A DNA stretch of 51,066 nucleotides from an uncultured Opitutales bacterium (lineage in GTDB: Bacteria; Verrucomicrobiota; Verrucomicrobiia; Opitutales; Intestinicryptomonadaceae), in contig URGP01000019.1 of assembly GCA_900547395.1 (NCBI GenBank), positions 1-51,066 of the forward strand. The letters run 5' to 3'. This document shows positions 36,422 through 45,930 of the stretch, one piece after another. A program made the translations under genes and the position numbers. Position 1 is the first letter of the stretch. Each line of letters opens with the position of its first letter. Under the pieces are notes generated by a model that had not been told where the DNA came from, made no database searches, and was given only the letters and a program-made list of their open reading frames with translations.

Positions 36422-38998
36422 CTATTTTAAAATATAGCGTTTATAGACATAGCCAACGCCAATCAATACCGCTCCTAACATTGAAAAAGATATAACGCGC
36501 AAAATGCCGTCCAGGTTTGAGGCGTCGAATATGAAAATTTTGCTTACTGCCACCAAAATCAAGATTAGCGACAAGTATCTGAAACTTATGTTTATTTTGC
36601 CCAATATTAACAATGCAACGCCCATTGCAAGCCATAGTGCTGAATATGAATAAAACTCTATTTGCGATGCTTTGTTATTTATAAAATTATCAGCAAAGCA
36701 TAGCTTTAACTCAACATTTGCAAAAGCAAAAAGCAAAATTGCTGCCATTGCTATTGTTATGTTTCTCATTGCTTTTTGCGAAACTTTCTTGTAAAAGGCA
36801 ATCATCAATATCGCAGGAATCAGCAAGTCGAAAATAGAGGCGTTAATTATGGGGTATCCGCATATATATAGACCGCTTATCCTTGCCACTGCAAGGTTGG
36901 CAAGAGATAGCAAACTCATGATAAGTATCAAAAAATAACTTGCATTTCTAATGGCGTTTGAAGAAAGGTGCTTAGAAATTATCATTCCAAGCAGTGCAAC
37001 TATTCCCATAAAAGAGATTGCAATCCCTTTTGAGGCAAATAGCCAATCTTCCCCCAAAAGGCGCGCAAATAAGCAGCCTGCAAAATTGAGCACGCCGCCT
37101 CCCAAAAATAACAATATAAAGAAATCAAAAAACTTATTTGTACGGCTGTCTTTGCGTGTGTAAAAATATGCAATGAAACTTACAAACGCAAGAATTGCTA
37201 TATACGATACTCTTTCAAAATCGTTTAAATTAGAAGTTAGCGTATCGCATAAAATAAGCGAGTGCCACAGAATTAAAATCGTTAAAAATGGAGAGAAAAG
37301 AAGAACTACCGTTTTAATTCCAAAATTAAACGAGTCGTCTTTTAGCAGATAAAAAAGTACCGCGTTTAAGGCTGTAATACCGGAAAGACACAGTATAAAT
37401 CCGTCTTTAAAAAGTTCGCCGTTTGCGACAAATGCCATCAAAACAATATTAAAAGTTGCGATAACTAATTCTTTGCGCCCGCAACAATTAAATTTGCGTT
37501 CTAATAGATAAATAATTGCAAGCGTTCCCATTGCAATTACGCTATCAATGCTCATTCCATTGAAAGAGGCAACTGCGCCTATCACGCACAAAACAAGGCT
37601 TGCAAAAGATTTTCCCTTAAAATAAACAAATACACTTGTTGCGCATACGCACAAAAGCCCGAGTTCCGCCAAGAAAGACTTATCTTTGCACATTAGTAAA
37701 ATTACCGCAGTTCCCAATGATGCCATAATGCTTATTACTGCATTTGCGGAACTTTTTATGCTTCCATATATCGCCAATGAAGCAAGCAGGCAATAAGCCA
37801 ATGCCAAGTTATACATAGGCGAATGATAATGGTTTATTAAATCAAATATTGCGATGTCAAAAAACGATACAACAAGCCCCGCTGTCATAATCGCATAAGA
37901 TATGAACCACTTTAATATGTCAAAATCGAGATTGTCGAAATTTTCAAAAAGTTTGGGATACTGCTTGCTTAAAGATGAAAAAACCAAACGCTGTCCTGCC
38001 CAATGAAAAATGTATGAAATAACTGTTATATACCATATAAGCCACTTAAAATCCGCAAATGAGTTTTCCAATATATGCAAATTGACCGTGAAAATCCAAA
38101 TCATATTGCCTAAAAGCATAAATAATATTTGAAACACGGCATTTCTTGAAACTGATATTTTTATCGACAAAACAGAAACAACAAAGAGATACGCCAAAAG
38201 CATCAGTACACTTGGATTGCCCGTCGAAAAAATGGCGGGAGCCAAAAGCGCGCCAAACGAAGCCAAATAAATCATGGAAGTTCCATGGCAGCGCACGGAA
38301 GCAAAACCTGCCATCGACACTGCAACGCTGCCCCAGAAACTGCATTTGTTGGAAATGATTCCGTAATACTGACCCGCCGCATAAAAATCTCCGTAAGCTA
38401 TTGCCAATGCAGATGCAAACAATATGGCAGATATTATGTAAAAACTTTCGTTCTTTCGCTTTAAATATTCTGAAACTATAAACAATATAAAAGAAAACCC
38501 TCCTGCGGAACATATCCGCATAAAGGGCGAAAGCAATCCGCGCTCAATGGAATATTTTGCCAAGAAAAATCCCGCAAAAATTAGAGCCAGCCCTCCGAGC
38601 CAAAGAAATATTTTCGATGCAACATAATCTTCAAAGAAAGCCTTTATTTTTTCTCCGAAATCAAAACTCGAAGTGTCAGGAGTTGAATAAACATTAAAGT
38701 CTTCAACGTTTTTAGTTTGATTTTCGGTGGAGACGGGTTCAAATTTCTCTCTGATTTGCGATTCGATTTTGTGGGCAGGGGCAGTTTTTGAAATCGGAAT
38801 TTCAGATGTGTTTGCAGCCTCTTTTTTTGAAATATTAAAGCGTTCTTTTTCAAGCTTTAAAACTTTTTGATATAATCTGTTGAAAGAAGACTGCAATGAA
38901 TCTATTCGGCTGTTTAAATCAGATATTCTTTTTATAAAAAACAGAATAAGAATAGCTATTGCAAATAGAAGAAACACGTTAAATTGAAAATCTGTCAT
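36422..38998 (-). CDS. DUF2339 giant membrane protein
   Basis: 858 residues, with some 25 hydrophobic segments covering most of the protein after residue 140. The N-terminus has one membrane helix (about 7-23), a coiled coil (24-55) and a charged linker. The diagnostic block is FLWLGGLALIFAGFFLAKYS followed by IERGLLSPFMRI (about 131-163). These proteins are of unknown function; a polymer or envelope role has been guessed from their topology. AT-richer than the dcw genes. Monocistronic on the minus strand. Confidence 0.85.
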   Translation of the reverse strand: MTDFQFNVFLLFAIAILILFFIKRISDLNSRIDSLQSSFNRLYQKVLKLEKERFNISKKEAANTSEIPISKTAPAHKIESQIREKFEPVSTENQTKNVEDFNVYSTPDTSSFDFGEKIKAFFEDYVASKIFLWLGGLALIFAGFFLAKYSIERGLLSPFMRICSAGGFSFILFIVSEYLKRKNESFYIISAILFASALAIAYGDFYAAGQYYGIISNKCSFWGSVAVSMAGFASVRCHGTSMIYLASFGALLAPAIFSTGNPSVLMLLAYLFVVSVLSIKISVSRNAVFQILFMLLGNMIWIFTVNLHILENSFADFKWLIWYITVISYIFHWAGQRLVFSSLSKQYPKLFENFDNLDFDILKWFISYAIMTAGLVVSFFDIAIFDLINHYHSPMYNLALAYCLLASLAIYGSIKSSANAVISIMASLGTAVILLMCKDKSFLAELGLLCVCATSVFVYFKGKSFASLVLCVIGAVASFNGMSIDSVIAMGTLAIIYLLERKFNCCGRKELVIATFNIVLMAFVANGELFKDGFILCLSGITALNAVLFYLLKDDSFNFGIKTVVLLFSPFLTILILWHSLILCDTLTSNLNDFERVSYIAILAFVSFIAYFYTRKDSRTNKFFDFFILLFLGGGVLNFAGCLFARLLGEDWLFASKGIAISFMGIVALLGMIISKHLSSNAIRNASYFLILIMSLLSLANLAVARISGLYICGYPIINASIFDLLIPAILMIAFYKKVSQKAMRNITIAMAAILLFAFANVELKLCFADNFINNKASQIEFYSYSALWLAMGVALLILGKINISFRYLSLILILVAVSKIFIFDASNLDGILRVISFSMLGAVLIGVGYVYKRYILK

Positions 38999-38999
38999 A

Positions 39000-39258
39000 A
39001 ATTAAATTTAAAAAACATATCAAATTGTTGCAAGCAATTTTTCGCGCACAATGCCAATATGGAGAGGTAAATAAAAATAGTGTACAAGGAAAACAAAAAA
39101 CACCAAAAAATTTTATTTTATATTTAACATGTTTCTTGTTCGTAAACAAAGCATCAAAAACTGCAATTTTTGTGTAAAATAGTCCCTTAGTTGTTTTAGA
39201 AAATGCTCCCGTAAAAGCGCAAAAACGCGGGCTTTAATCGCCGTAAGTGCTTACAAGT
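39000..39258. other. Intergenic region upstream of DUF2339 gene
   Basis: No protein gene seen. AT-rich in the left half. The right half (39185-39258) has small hairpins, for example CCC/GGG with GCG/CGC inside at about 39211-39232, running into the terminator at 39259. This could be a short plus-strand transcript, but I see no good promoter for it. Confidence 0.4.
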
Positions 39259-39290
39259 AAAGGCTTTCCCGTTTAGGAAAGCCTTTTTTA
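39259..39290 (+). terminator. Intrinsic terminator beside tRNA-Thr
   Basis: AAAGGCTTTCC and GGAAAGCCTTT pair perfectly over 11 bp with a 6-nt loop, followed on the plus strand by a run of Ts. On the minus strand it directly follows the tRNA-Thr 3' end and may also end that transcript, though the T run there is weak. Confidence 0.7.
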
Positions 39291-39293
39291 AAG

Positions 39294-39369
39294 TGGAGCC
39301 GGCTATAGGACTTGAACCTACGACCAGATGATTACAAATCAACTGCTCTACCAACTGAGCTAAGCCGGC
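39294..39369 (-). tRNA. tRNA-Thr (anticodon TGT)
   Basis: 76 nt including an encoded CCA. The acceptor GCCGGCT pairs perfectly with AGCCGGC, the D arm has GCTC..GAGC, the T arm has the TTCAAGT loop, and the anticodon loop TTTGTAA gives TGT. The anticodon stem has one T-T mismatch at its second pair. It aligns well with E. coli tRNA-Thr(UGU). Confidence 0.93.
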
Positions 39370-39483
39370 ATTATTTTTTTAATCATCTCTGATTTTTAAA
39401 AATAATATTCGCTCAAATATGCAAAAGATTTTTCTTAAAGCAAGACTTTTTTTTATTTTTTTCAAGAAAGCTTAAAATCCGCG

Positions 39484-39861
39484 CTATTTTAAAGCGGTTG
39501 CATTTGATTTCAAGACTTGTCTCCAAACTATCCAAAGCGAAAATCCTCCCGTCCACATTGTATGGTGGCGAACGTCCTTTATTGATTTTGCCCCAAGATT
39601 TTCGGCTTCTTTTTTTATCATTTGGGCGTTCTTTTCGATTGTAACCTTGTCTTTGAAAAATGTCATTGAAACATCGTTCGGATAATCCGAGTTCCCGCAG
39701 CATATTGGCAGAAAGCCGAACAGGTAATAGCCGTAGTTTTCGGCGAATATCACGCCTGCGACGTTTTCGGGATTATTTTCAGGAATGTTTTTGCTGACTT
39801 GGGTTGTTGCGCAGCCGCACAGAAAAAACAGGCAAAGTGCGGGTATTAAAAATTTTTTCAT
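39484..39861 (-). CDS. Small lipoprotein, paralogue of the upstream gene
   Basis: 125 residues. Signal peptide with lipobox LCGC, so Cys17 is the likely lipidated residue. The mature part contains AENYGYYLFGFLPICCGN, a motif shared with the adjacent gene at 39858, followed by DKVTIEKNAQMIKKEAENLGA, which matches the neighbour's DNVNLDKAMQTLKDECAKDNA. Its start overlaps the upstream stop by 4 nt. The two are a tandem duplication that has diverged. Family unnamed to me; an envelope location is all that can be stated. Confidence 0.75.
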   Translation of the reverse strand: MKKFLIPALCLFFLCGCATTQVSKNIPENNPENVAGVIFAENYGYYLFGFLPICCGNSDYPNDVSMTFFKDKVTIEKNAQMIKKEAENLGAKSIKDVRHHTMWTGGFSLWIVWRQVLKSNATALK

Positions 39862-40307
39862 TTTGCGTCCTTTTCAATCTTGAAATTTTCCGAGTAAATT
39901 GCGGCGGATATTTGGATTTCCTTAAACCAGTAAATTCCAAGCGTCGAGCCCAGATACGGAACCCAGCTGAATATGCATGTCGATGTTTGCGAAACCTGAA
40001 TGTTGCTGAAAGCGTCCGCATTATCTTTTGCGCATTCGTCTTTCAGTGTTTGCATTGCCTTGTCGAGGTTTACGTTGTCGCTGAAAAGTTCAAACGAGCC
40101 GTCTGAAAGTCCGCCGCAACCGAGCGGAATGCAGTTAAAGAGGTAGTAGCCGTAGTTTGAAATTAAAATTTGCCTGTATGTTCCGTTCCCGCCTTTTATT
40201 TCGGGGGAAGAGTCTGATTCCGTGTATGTTATGCTTGTGCATCCGCAAATGCACGACAGCGCGCATGCAATGCATAGCATCTTAAAAAAATTTTTCATAA
40301 ATTTCAT
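39858..40307 (-). CDS. Small lipoprotein, tandem paralogue
   Basis: 149 residues. Signal with lipobox CICGC near residue 23. The mature domain has SNYGYYLFNCIPLGCGG and a C-terminal part ending in strands (IFSWVPYLGSTLGIYWFKEIQISA). It is the first gene of a two-gene unit with the paralogue at 39484. ATG at 40307, with an alternative four codons later. It is divergent from the mscS gene, with about 100 bp of AT-rich spacer. Confidence 0.75.
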   Translation of the reverse strand: MKFMKNFFKMLCIACALSCICGCTSITYTESDSSPEIKGGNGTYRQILISNYGYYLFNCIPLGCGGLSDGSFELFSDNVNLDKAMQTLKDECAKDNADAFSNIQVSQTSTCIFSWVPYLGSTLGIYWFKEIQISAAIYSENFKIEKDAK

Positions 40308-40407
40308 ATTATGTCTTAAATATTATTTTGAAAGAAAAAATTTTCTTTACTTCTTCGGTGCATTTAAACAAAAATTTACCGAAAATACATATTAAGATAA
40401 TATTTTT

Positions 40408-41733
40408 ATGAAATTTTTTAAGTACGCAGTTATTGTTCTTGTTGTTTTTTTTCAGTCGGGATTGTACGCTCAAAATGCCGAGCCAAGCAATGCGCCTTTG
40501 GCGGAGGCTGAAACAAAGCTTTCCGAAGAGGAGCTTGAGCATAGGCGCAGGCAGGAGCAGATAGACCAAAGCGCTATAGAAACGGTCGAGCACATGCAGA
40601 GCTTTTTAAACAGGGGCTTGGATTTGGTTGAGTCAAAATCTCCCGCGCTCGGCGGCTTTTTAAAGCGCGAATATTTTGGAATTGCGCTTGTCAGGTACGT
40701 CGTTTCCGCCCTGATTCTTTTTTTCACTTTTGTGGTTTTAAAGTATTTGTTTAATTTTCTGTTCGCGCGGCTTTTGGCGCTATCAAACAGAAATGGACAA
40801 GGCGGGTTCTGGGGCGAATTTATTGTAAAAATCCGAAAGCCCGTGAACATGGTCGTGTGGGTTTTGGGCATATATTTTGCAATCGCGTTTCTCTTCGACG
40901 ATTTGGGGGTGATAAAAATCACGTCGAGGGCGATAGGGATATTGTTTTGGTGCGCCTTGTTTTGGGCGGTTGTGATTTTGGCGGACGCTCTTTTCTTTGT
41001 TGCGAACAAAAAGCTGAAAAGCAAGTCCGCGAAATCCACGGTGAATTTGCTGGAATTTTTAAGAAGGGTTGTAAAATTTTTCATCGTGGTGATTGCGGTT
41101 TTGTCAATCCTTACGAATTGTGGAGTGAATGTTAACACGATAGTCGCATCTTTGGGAATAGGCGGAATGGCGCTGGCTTTCGCTTCTCAGGACACAATCG
41201 CCAATTTCTTTGGTTCTGTGTCCATTATTTTGGACAGACCTTTCATCGTGGGGGACTGGGTCAAGACTTCCTGTTGCGAGGGAAATGTTGACGCCATAGG
41301 CTTTCGTTCGACGCGAATCAAGACTTTCTCAAACACGATGGTTACAATACCAAATTCAATTCTTGCAAAAGACAGCGTTGAGAACATGTCGAAAATGCCT
41401 GTTCGCAAGGTTAATCAGGTTTTGGGCTTTACGTATTCTTCCACTCCCGAGCAGATTTCGGAATTTTTGCCGAAACTCCGCAGTTTGGTTTTAAATACGG
41501 ACGGAGTTGCCGCCAATAACGGGGCAAGGGCTGAATTTTTGAATTTCGGAAGCTCGTCTTTGGATATATCTTTGGTATATTACACAAAGGAAATAGACTA
41601 TGCGAACTATGCAGACGTTCAGACGCGCGTCAATTTGGGCATAATGAGGCTTGCCCAAGAGTGCGGGCTTTCGTTTGCTTTCCCGTCCACTTCGATTTAC
41701 ATAGAGGAAGACAACACAAAAAAGCATTCTTAA
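40408..41733 (+). CDS. MscS-family mechanosensitive channel
   Basis: 441 residues. Signal peptide (1-22) and a charged periplasmic N-terminal region precede about four to five membrane helices. The pore-lining TM3 and the start of the beta domain read VNTIVASLGIGGMALAFASQ, then DTIANFFGSVSIILDRPFIVGDWVK, highly typical of MscS. The C-terminal alpha/beta vestibule domain is present. It releases solutes on hypo-osmotic shock. Longer than E. coli MscS (286), resembling the medium-sized YnaI/YbdG class. Confidence 0.92.
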   Translation: MKFFKYAVIVLVVFFQSGLYAQNAEPSNAPLAEAETKLSEEELEHRRRQEQIDQSAIETVEHMQSFLNRGLDLVESKSPALGGFLKREYFGIALVRYVVSALILFFTFVVLKYLFNFLFARLLALSNRNGQGGFWGEFIVKIRKPVNMVVWVLGIYFAIAFLFDDLGVIKITSRAIGILFWCALFWAVVILADALFFVANKKLKSKSAKSTVNLLEFLRRVVKFFIVVIAVLSILTNCGVNVNTIVASLGIGGMALAFASQDTIANFFGSVSIILDRPFIVGDWVKTSCCEGNVDAIGFRSTRIKTFSNTMVTIPNSILAKDSVENMSKMPVRKVNQVLGFTYSSTPEQISEFLPKLRSLVLNTDGVAANNGARAEFLNFGSSSLDISLVYYTKEIDYANYADVQTRVNLGIMRLAQECGLSFAFPSTSIYIEEDNTKKHS

Positions 41734-41736
41734 ATG

Positions 41737-41771
41737 AAAAATCCCGCCTGAAAAAAGCGGGATTTTTTTAT
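41737..41771. terminator. Bidirectional terminator
   Basis: AAAATCCCGC and GCGGGATTTTTTT form a 10-bp stem with a short A-rich loop, between the convergent mscS and purine permease genes. T runs are present on both strands. Confidence 0.85.
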
Positions 41772-43093
41772 TAAATTACGAATAAAAACAGGCACATTAC
41801 GGCGAACAATCCCCAGGTGGGCGCGCTTATCTTTTTTATTCTCGATGAAGCTGCCATCATTAAAACATACATTATGACGCCGAATGCGAAGCCTTTTGTT
41901 ATGCTGAATGAAAGCATAATCATCATCATGCAGAATATTGCCGGCATATGCTCCGCGGGGTCTTTTGTGTTCAGCGAGCCGATGCCCGACATCATCATTA
42001 TGCCCACCAAAATCAGCGCAGGGGCTGTTACAAAAGCTGGTATTGACGAGATTATTGGCGTAAAGAAAAGCGCAATGGCAAAGCATATTCCAGTTATGAT
42101 TGAAACAAGCCCCGTGCGTCCGCCGTCTTCTATTCCTGACGCAGATTCCACGAAGCATGTCACTGTTGACGTGCCAAGCAGCGCGCCCATTATCGTCGAG
42201 GAAGAATCGACAACCAAGGCTTTTGATAGCGATTTCGGCTCGCCGCCGTGATTTTCAGATTCCATTCTTTTGCAGAGCGCCACAACTGTCCCGATGGTGT
42301 CGAACAAGTCGAGCAAAAGCAGGGTGAATATTACGGGAAGAGAAGTTCTGATGTCCCTGAACGGATAAGCAAAATCGAGCGCGCAGAAAGTTTGCGATAT
42401 TGAATTTGGAAGCGACACGATTTTCTCGGGCATTTTCGCTAGGGGAAGTCCGTCTGCGTCGGGCACGAAGAATGCGATGGCGGTTATCGCGAGTATGGAA
42501 TAGATAATCGCGCCGCGCACTTTTTTGGCAATCATGAACGCCATTGCCGCAAAGCCGAGCAGGGTAAGCCATACTTGCGGAGTGTCCAAATTGCCGAGGG
42601 CAACGAAGGTGGCGTCGTTTTTTGAAATTATGCCCGAATGCTGCAAGCCCATGAACGCAATGAAAAGCCCGATGCCGCATTGCAGCGAAATTTTAAGAGC
42701 GTTTGGAAGGGATTTTATGATTTTTTCCCGCACTCCGCATATTGAAATCAGCAAAAACACTATGCCGTTATAAAAGGTCACCGACAATGCCTGCTGCCAT
42801 GTAAGCCCCATTCCGGCGCAAATTATTACCGCGAAGTAGGTGTTTGTCCCCATTGCGGGGGCGGCGGCAATCGGCAGGTTTGAATAAAGCCCCATTGCGA
42901 TTGACGATATTATGGTGGCAATCGCAGTTACGGTAATAAGCCCTGCGGTTTCCATTCCCGTGCTCGAGAGGATTGCGGGATTTACCGCCAGAATGTAAGA
43001 CATTGCGGCAAATGTCGTAAATCCTGCGGTAATTTCGGTTTTTACCGTCGAATTGCGTTTTGAAATTTCAAAAAATCTGTCTAAAAAATTCAT
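41771..43093 (-). CDS. NCS2-family purine permease (AzgA-like)
   Basis: 440 residues from the chosen start, with 12-14 membrane segments. Family features: TAGFTTFAAMSYILAVNPAIL near the N-terminus, AAPAMGTNTYFA, and the conserved LLLDLFDTIGTVVAL and STVTCFVESASGIEDGGRTGL segments that hold the substrate- and proton-binding acidic residues. This subfamily carries adenine, guanine or hypoxanthine; which one cannot be told from sequence. The frame is open up to 43180, but those codons lie in the preceding gene's terminator, so ATG 43093 is used. No purine riboswitch is visible upstream. Confidence 0.9.
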   Translation of the reverse strand: MNFLDRFFEISKRNSTVKTEITAGFTTFAAMSYILAVNPAILSSTGMETAGLITVTAIATIISSIAMGLYSNLPIAAAPAMGTNTYFAVIICAGMGLTWQQALSVTFYNGIVFLLISICGVREKIIKSLPNALKISLQCGIGLFIAFMGLQHSGIISKNDATFVALGNLDTPQVWLTLLGFAAMAFMIAKKVRGAIIYSILAITAIAFFVPDADGLPLAKMPEKIVSLPNSISQTFCALDFAYPFRDIRTSLPVIFTLLLLDLFDTIGTVVALCKRMESENHGGEPKSLSKALVVDSSSTIMGALLGTSTVTCFVESASGIEDGGRTGLVSIITGICFAIALFFTPIISSIPAFVTAPALILVGIMMMSGIGSLNTKDPAEHMPAIFCMMMIMLSFSITKGFAFGVIMYVLMMAASSRIKKISAPTWGLFAVMCLFLFVI

Positions 43094-43140
43094 TGCCGAA
43101 ACTATTGTTTTTTTATCCTGACGTGGCAACTTAAAATCCA

Positions 43141-43170
43141 AAAAAAAGCGCGCCAAAATTTTCGGCGCGC
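43141..43170 (-). terminator. Terminator after the TRL lipoprotein gene
   Basis: GCGCGCC and GGCGCGC (43148-43154 and 43164-43170) pair around an AT-rich centre that can extend the stem. On the minus strand it runs into a string of seven Ts. It separates the TRL-like gene from the purine permease. Confidence 0.85.
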
Positions 43171-43193
43171 TTGCGTGCAATTAAAATTTTAAA

Positions 43194-43502
43194 TTATTCG
43201 CCGTAAACGATGCATTCGAACTGACCAAAGCCCATTATGTTTTTAACCTTCCAGTCGATTGCATGAATTGTTTTTATGTTGCCGTTTTTAACCGCTGCCG
43301 CAATGCTTGCATCTCCTTGCGCCACCAAGCCGAGGAAGCTTTTGCATGAAGATTTGCCGACCTTCATTTTTGATACGTCAAGCGAAGATGATGTTACATT
43401 CACGGGGACTTGCAAATCAGTGAAAATCGTGCCTTGTGGTTGAATTGTCGCGCATCCTGCAAGCAGGAGAACTGCTATTGACGGAATAATAATTTTTTTC
43501 AT
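43194..43502 (-). CDS. TRL-like family lipoprotein
   Basis: 102 residues. Signal peptide with lipobox LAGC (Cys17). The mature part follows the TRL pattern: a short N-terminal segment with TIFTDLQVPV, then VGKSSCKSFLGLVAQGDASI, AAVKNGNIKTIHAIDWK and a C-terminal ECIVYG. The family was named from a tRNA-associated locus and has no known function. Monocistronic, with its own terminator. Confidence 0.8.
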   Translation of the reverse strand: MKKIIIPSIAVLLLAGCATIQPQGTIFTDLQVPVNVTSSSLDVSKMKVGKSSCKSFLGLVAQGDASIAAAVKNGNIKTIHAIDWKVKNIMGFGQFECIVYGE

Positions 43503-43599
43503 ATTTATTTTATATTTTAGAGTTTTTAAACCATATATTAAGCAATATGCTTTTATGTCAAGACTTAAAATAAATATTGAAAATATGTCAATGCTTTTT

Positions 43600-45633
43600 T
43601 TAGGAGTTTTTGCTTGAATTGAGTATTCTAGCCGAATTTAAAACAACCATTACGGATGCCAAATTGTGCCATATCGCTCCCGTCACTGGGTTAAGTATCC
43701 CATAGGCTGCGAGGATTACCGCAAGGACGTTCACCGACATTGAAATTGTTATGTTGGTTTTTATAGTTAGAATTACTCTTTTTGACAGCGCAAATATTTT
43801 TGGAATGCTTGAAAGATTGTCATTCATTATTATTATTTCCGCATTTTCAAGCGCGATGTCGGAGCCGAGGTTTCCCATTGATATTGAGCAGTCCGCGTAT
43901 GCGAGGCTCGGGGCGTCGTTTACGCCGTCGCCTACCATGCAGACTTTGCCGTTCTTTTTCAGCTCTTCAATCGCTTTCAGTTTGCCGTCGGGGAGCATGT
44001 TGGCGTAAAAAGTCTTTATGCCTGCAAGTTTCGCGGTTTTTTCGGCGGATTTTTCATTGTCGCCTGTTAGCATCACGCAGTCTGCGCTTTTTAAAATGCT
44101 TTTTACGGCTTCTGCGGCGTTTTCTTTTAAATTGTCTTCAAACGCGATGTATCCGAGCGTTTTGCCGCCCGCTTTTACAACTGCAAGCGTTTGCCATTCG
44201 CCGCCCTGTATTTTTTTAAGTTCGTCTGCGTCGGGTTTCCCGACATACACCTTTTGGTCTTCGCATTCGCATTCCACGCCGAAGCCCGGCAATACTTTCT
44301 GGTTTGATGAGGGCAGGGGCGATATGGATTTTTCCTCTGCGAATTTTAATATCGCATGTGCTATCGGGTGCGTCGAAGAGGCTTCCGCGGACGAGGCGTA
44401 CTTTAAAACGTCGCTTTCGCCAAACGGCGCGTTTGCAATGACTTTTCGGACGCTTATTTTGCCCGTTGTCAGCGTCCCTGTCTTGTCGAAGGCGAAAGTT
44501 TTGCATTTGCCAAGCTCTTCGAGGGCGGTTGCGCTTTTTATTAAAATGCCGCGCTTTGCCGCAAGTCCGATGCCTGCCGCAATCGCTGTCGGGGTTGCGA
44601 GGACGAGGGCGCACGGGCAGAACACGACAAGAATCGTAACTCCCCTTGTAATCGACTCGACGGGGGATTTCCCGAGTGCAAAATGCGCAAACATCCCCGT
44701 TAAAATAGAAAAGAGTATTGCGGCGGGCACGATGTACGACGCCCATTTGTCGGCAATCCTCGCGATTGGTGCGCGTTTGCCTTCCGCCTCTTTTACGAGG
44801 GCTATCATTTTTGCTATCGCGCTTTGCGAAGCGTCTTTCAGAGCTTTTATTTCAATCCTGTTTTGCGCGTTGAAGGTTCCCGCCAGCACGCTGTCTCCCG
44901 CCGATTTTTCAACAGGGACGCTCTCTCCCGTCAAGTTTGACTGGTTGACGGATGTCGAACCCTCCAAAATCACGCCGTCAGCGGGAATTTCCGAGTATGG
45001 CAAAACAACCAATATGTCGTTTGGCTTTATCTCGGAGGCTTCAATTTCGACCGTTTCATTGCCTCTTTTAAGGAGCGCCTTTTGGGGCGAAAGAGACGCG
45101 AGCCTTTCAATGCCTTTGCGCGACTTCCCGACCGTGTATTCTTCGAGCATTTCGCCAAGCGCCATTAAAAACGCTATTTCTCCCGCCGCGAAAATGTAGC
45201 TTGAATGGGAATGCCCGCCCGCCGCTTCGGGATTTGCCAAATATATGAATTGAAGGAGTATCGCCGCAAGCATTGCCGTTGTAATCAGAAGCGGTGCGGT
45301 TATCTTGCCGTTTTCAATGAGAGATTCCCTTGCCGATTTTGCGATTGGAAGCCCGCACAGTATCACCGCAATCCACGACGGGTCGGATAGGGGAAAGTGG
45401 ATCCAGCCAATCCATTCTCTGGAAATGCAAAAACTCAAAACGAGTGCCGCGAGTGAAATCAGAAGCCTTGATTTTTCGCTTAAAAAGCTTTCACTCTTTT
45501 TGCCGCATCCGCATTGCCGGCTTTCGCATTCGTGTTTTTCTTTGTGTTTGCATCCGCATTCATGTAAGTGTTTTGCGCCGCTTTGGCAGCATTTATGCGG
45601 TTCTTCTTCTTTATGATGGCAGCAGCATCCCAT
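43600..45633 (-). CDS. P1B-type heavy-metal-exporting ATPase
   Basis: 677 residues. The first 45 are rich in Cys and His (CCCHHKEE and several CGC pairs) and replace the usual folded metal-binding domain. Then come the core features: TGES at 235-238, the transmembrane metal site CPC at 339-341, phosphorylated Asp383 in DKTGT, HP in the nucleotide domain (STHPIAH) and GDGVNDAP. The last helix reads WHNLASVMVVLNS, which resembles neither the copper pattern nor the classic HEGGT zinc/cadmium pattern exactly. The adjacent repressor has a copper-type ligand set, so Cu(I) or Zn/Cd export is possible. Ends without a clear terminator. Confidence 0.88.
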   Translation of the reverse strand: MGCCCHHKEEEPHKCCQSGAKHLHECGCKHKEKHECESRQCGCGKKSESFLSEKSRLLISLAALVLSFCISREWIGWIHFPLSDPSWIAVILCGLPIAKSARESLIENGKITAPLLITTAMLAAILLQFIYLANPEAAGGHSHSSYIFAAGEIAFLMALGEMLEEYTVGKSRKGIERLASLSPQKALLKRGNETVEIEASEIKPNDILVVLPYSEIPADGVILEGSTSVNQSNLTGESVPVEKSAGDSVLAGTFNAQNRIEIKALKDASQSAIAKMIALVKEAEGKRAPIARIADKWASYIVPAAILFSILTGMFAHFALGKSPVESITRGVTILVVFCPCALVLATPTAIAAGIGLAAKRGILIKSATALEELGKCKTFAFDKTGTLTTGKISVRKVIANAPFGESDVLKYASSAEASSTHPIAHAILKFAEEKSISPLPSSNQKVLPGFGVECECEDQKVYVGKPDADELKKIQGGEWQTLAVVKAGGKTLGYIAFEDNLKENAAEAVKSILKSADCVMLTGDNEKSAEKTAKLAGIKTFYANMLPDGKLKAIEELKKNGKVCMVGDGVNDAPSLAYADCSISMGNLGSDIALENAEIIIMNDNLSSIPKIFALSKRVILTIKTNITISMSVNVLAVILAAYGILNPVTGAIWHNLASVMVVLNSARILNSSKNS

Positions 45634-45635
45634 AA

Positions 45636-45926
45636 TTATCTCACTTTCTTTAAATATTCCACAAGTTCATCGACAAGCGTTTCGTCCTTGTGTTGCAGGG
45701 AATTTTTTATGCAGACTTTCAAATGGCTTGCAATGACGCTTGTCCAGACTCCGTGCAGCGCGCCCGATATCGACGATATTTGGCGGAGAATATCAATGCA
45801 CTGCTCGTCTTCATCTATCATTCTTTGTATTCCGCGGACCTGCCCCTCTATCCGTTTGAGGCGCAGGCACAGCTGTTTTTTTTCGCTTTCGATTCTGCAA
45901 TGTGGTGCATTTTTTTTGTTTTTCAT
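45636..45926 (-). CDS. CsoR/RcnR-family metal-responsive repressor
   Basis: 96 residues, all-helical DUF156 fold (RLKRIEGQVRGIQRMI near 23-38). Ligand positions are Cys43, His68 and Cys72, with the exact 25- and 4-residue spacing of the Cys-His-Cys set that binds Cu(I) in CsoR. An extra His9-Cys10 lies in the N-terminal arm. It precedes the metal ATPase by 2 nt, so it should repress its own operon and release it when metal binds. Operator-like G tracts lie just upstream. Confidence 0.88.
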   Translation of the reverse strand: MKNKKNAPHCRIESEKKQLCLRLKRIEGQVRGIQRMIDEDEQCIDILRQISSISGALHGVWTSVIASHLKVCIKNSLQHKDETLVDELVEYLKKVR

Positions 45927-45930
45927 AATA

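Noticed and set aside
43094..43180. N-terminal extension of the purine permease
   Set aside because: The extra codons lie in the upstream gene's terminator hairpin and begin with TTG; family alignment starts at the ATG at 43093.
44018..45199. 393-codon plus-strand open frame
   Set aside because: Antisense to the P1B ATPase; composition is that of a mirror frame.
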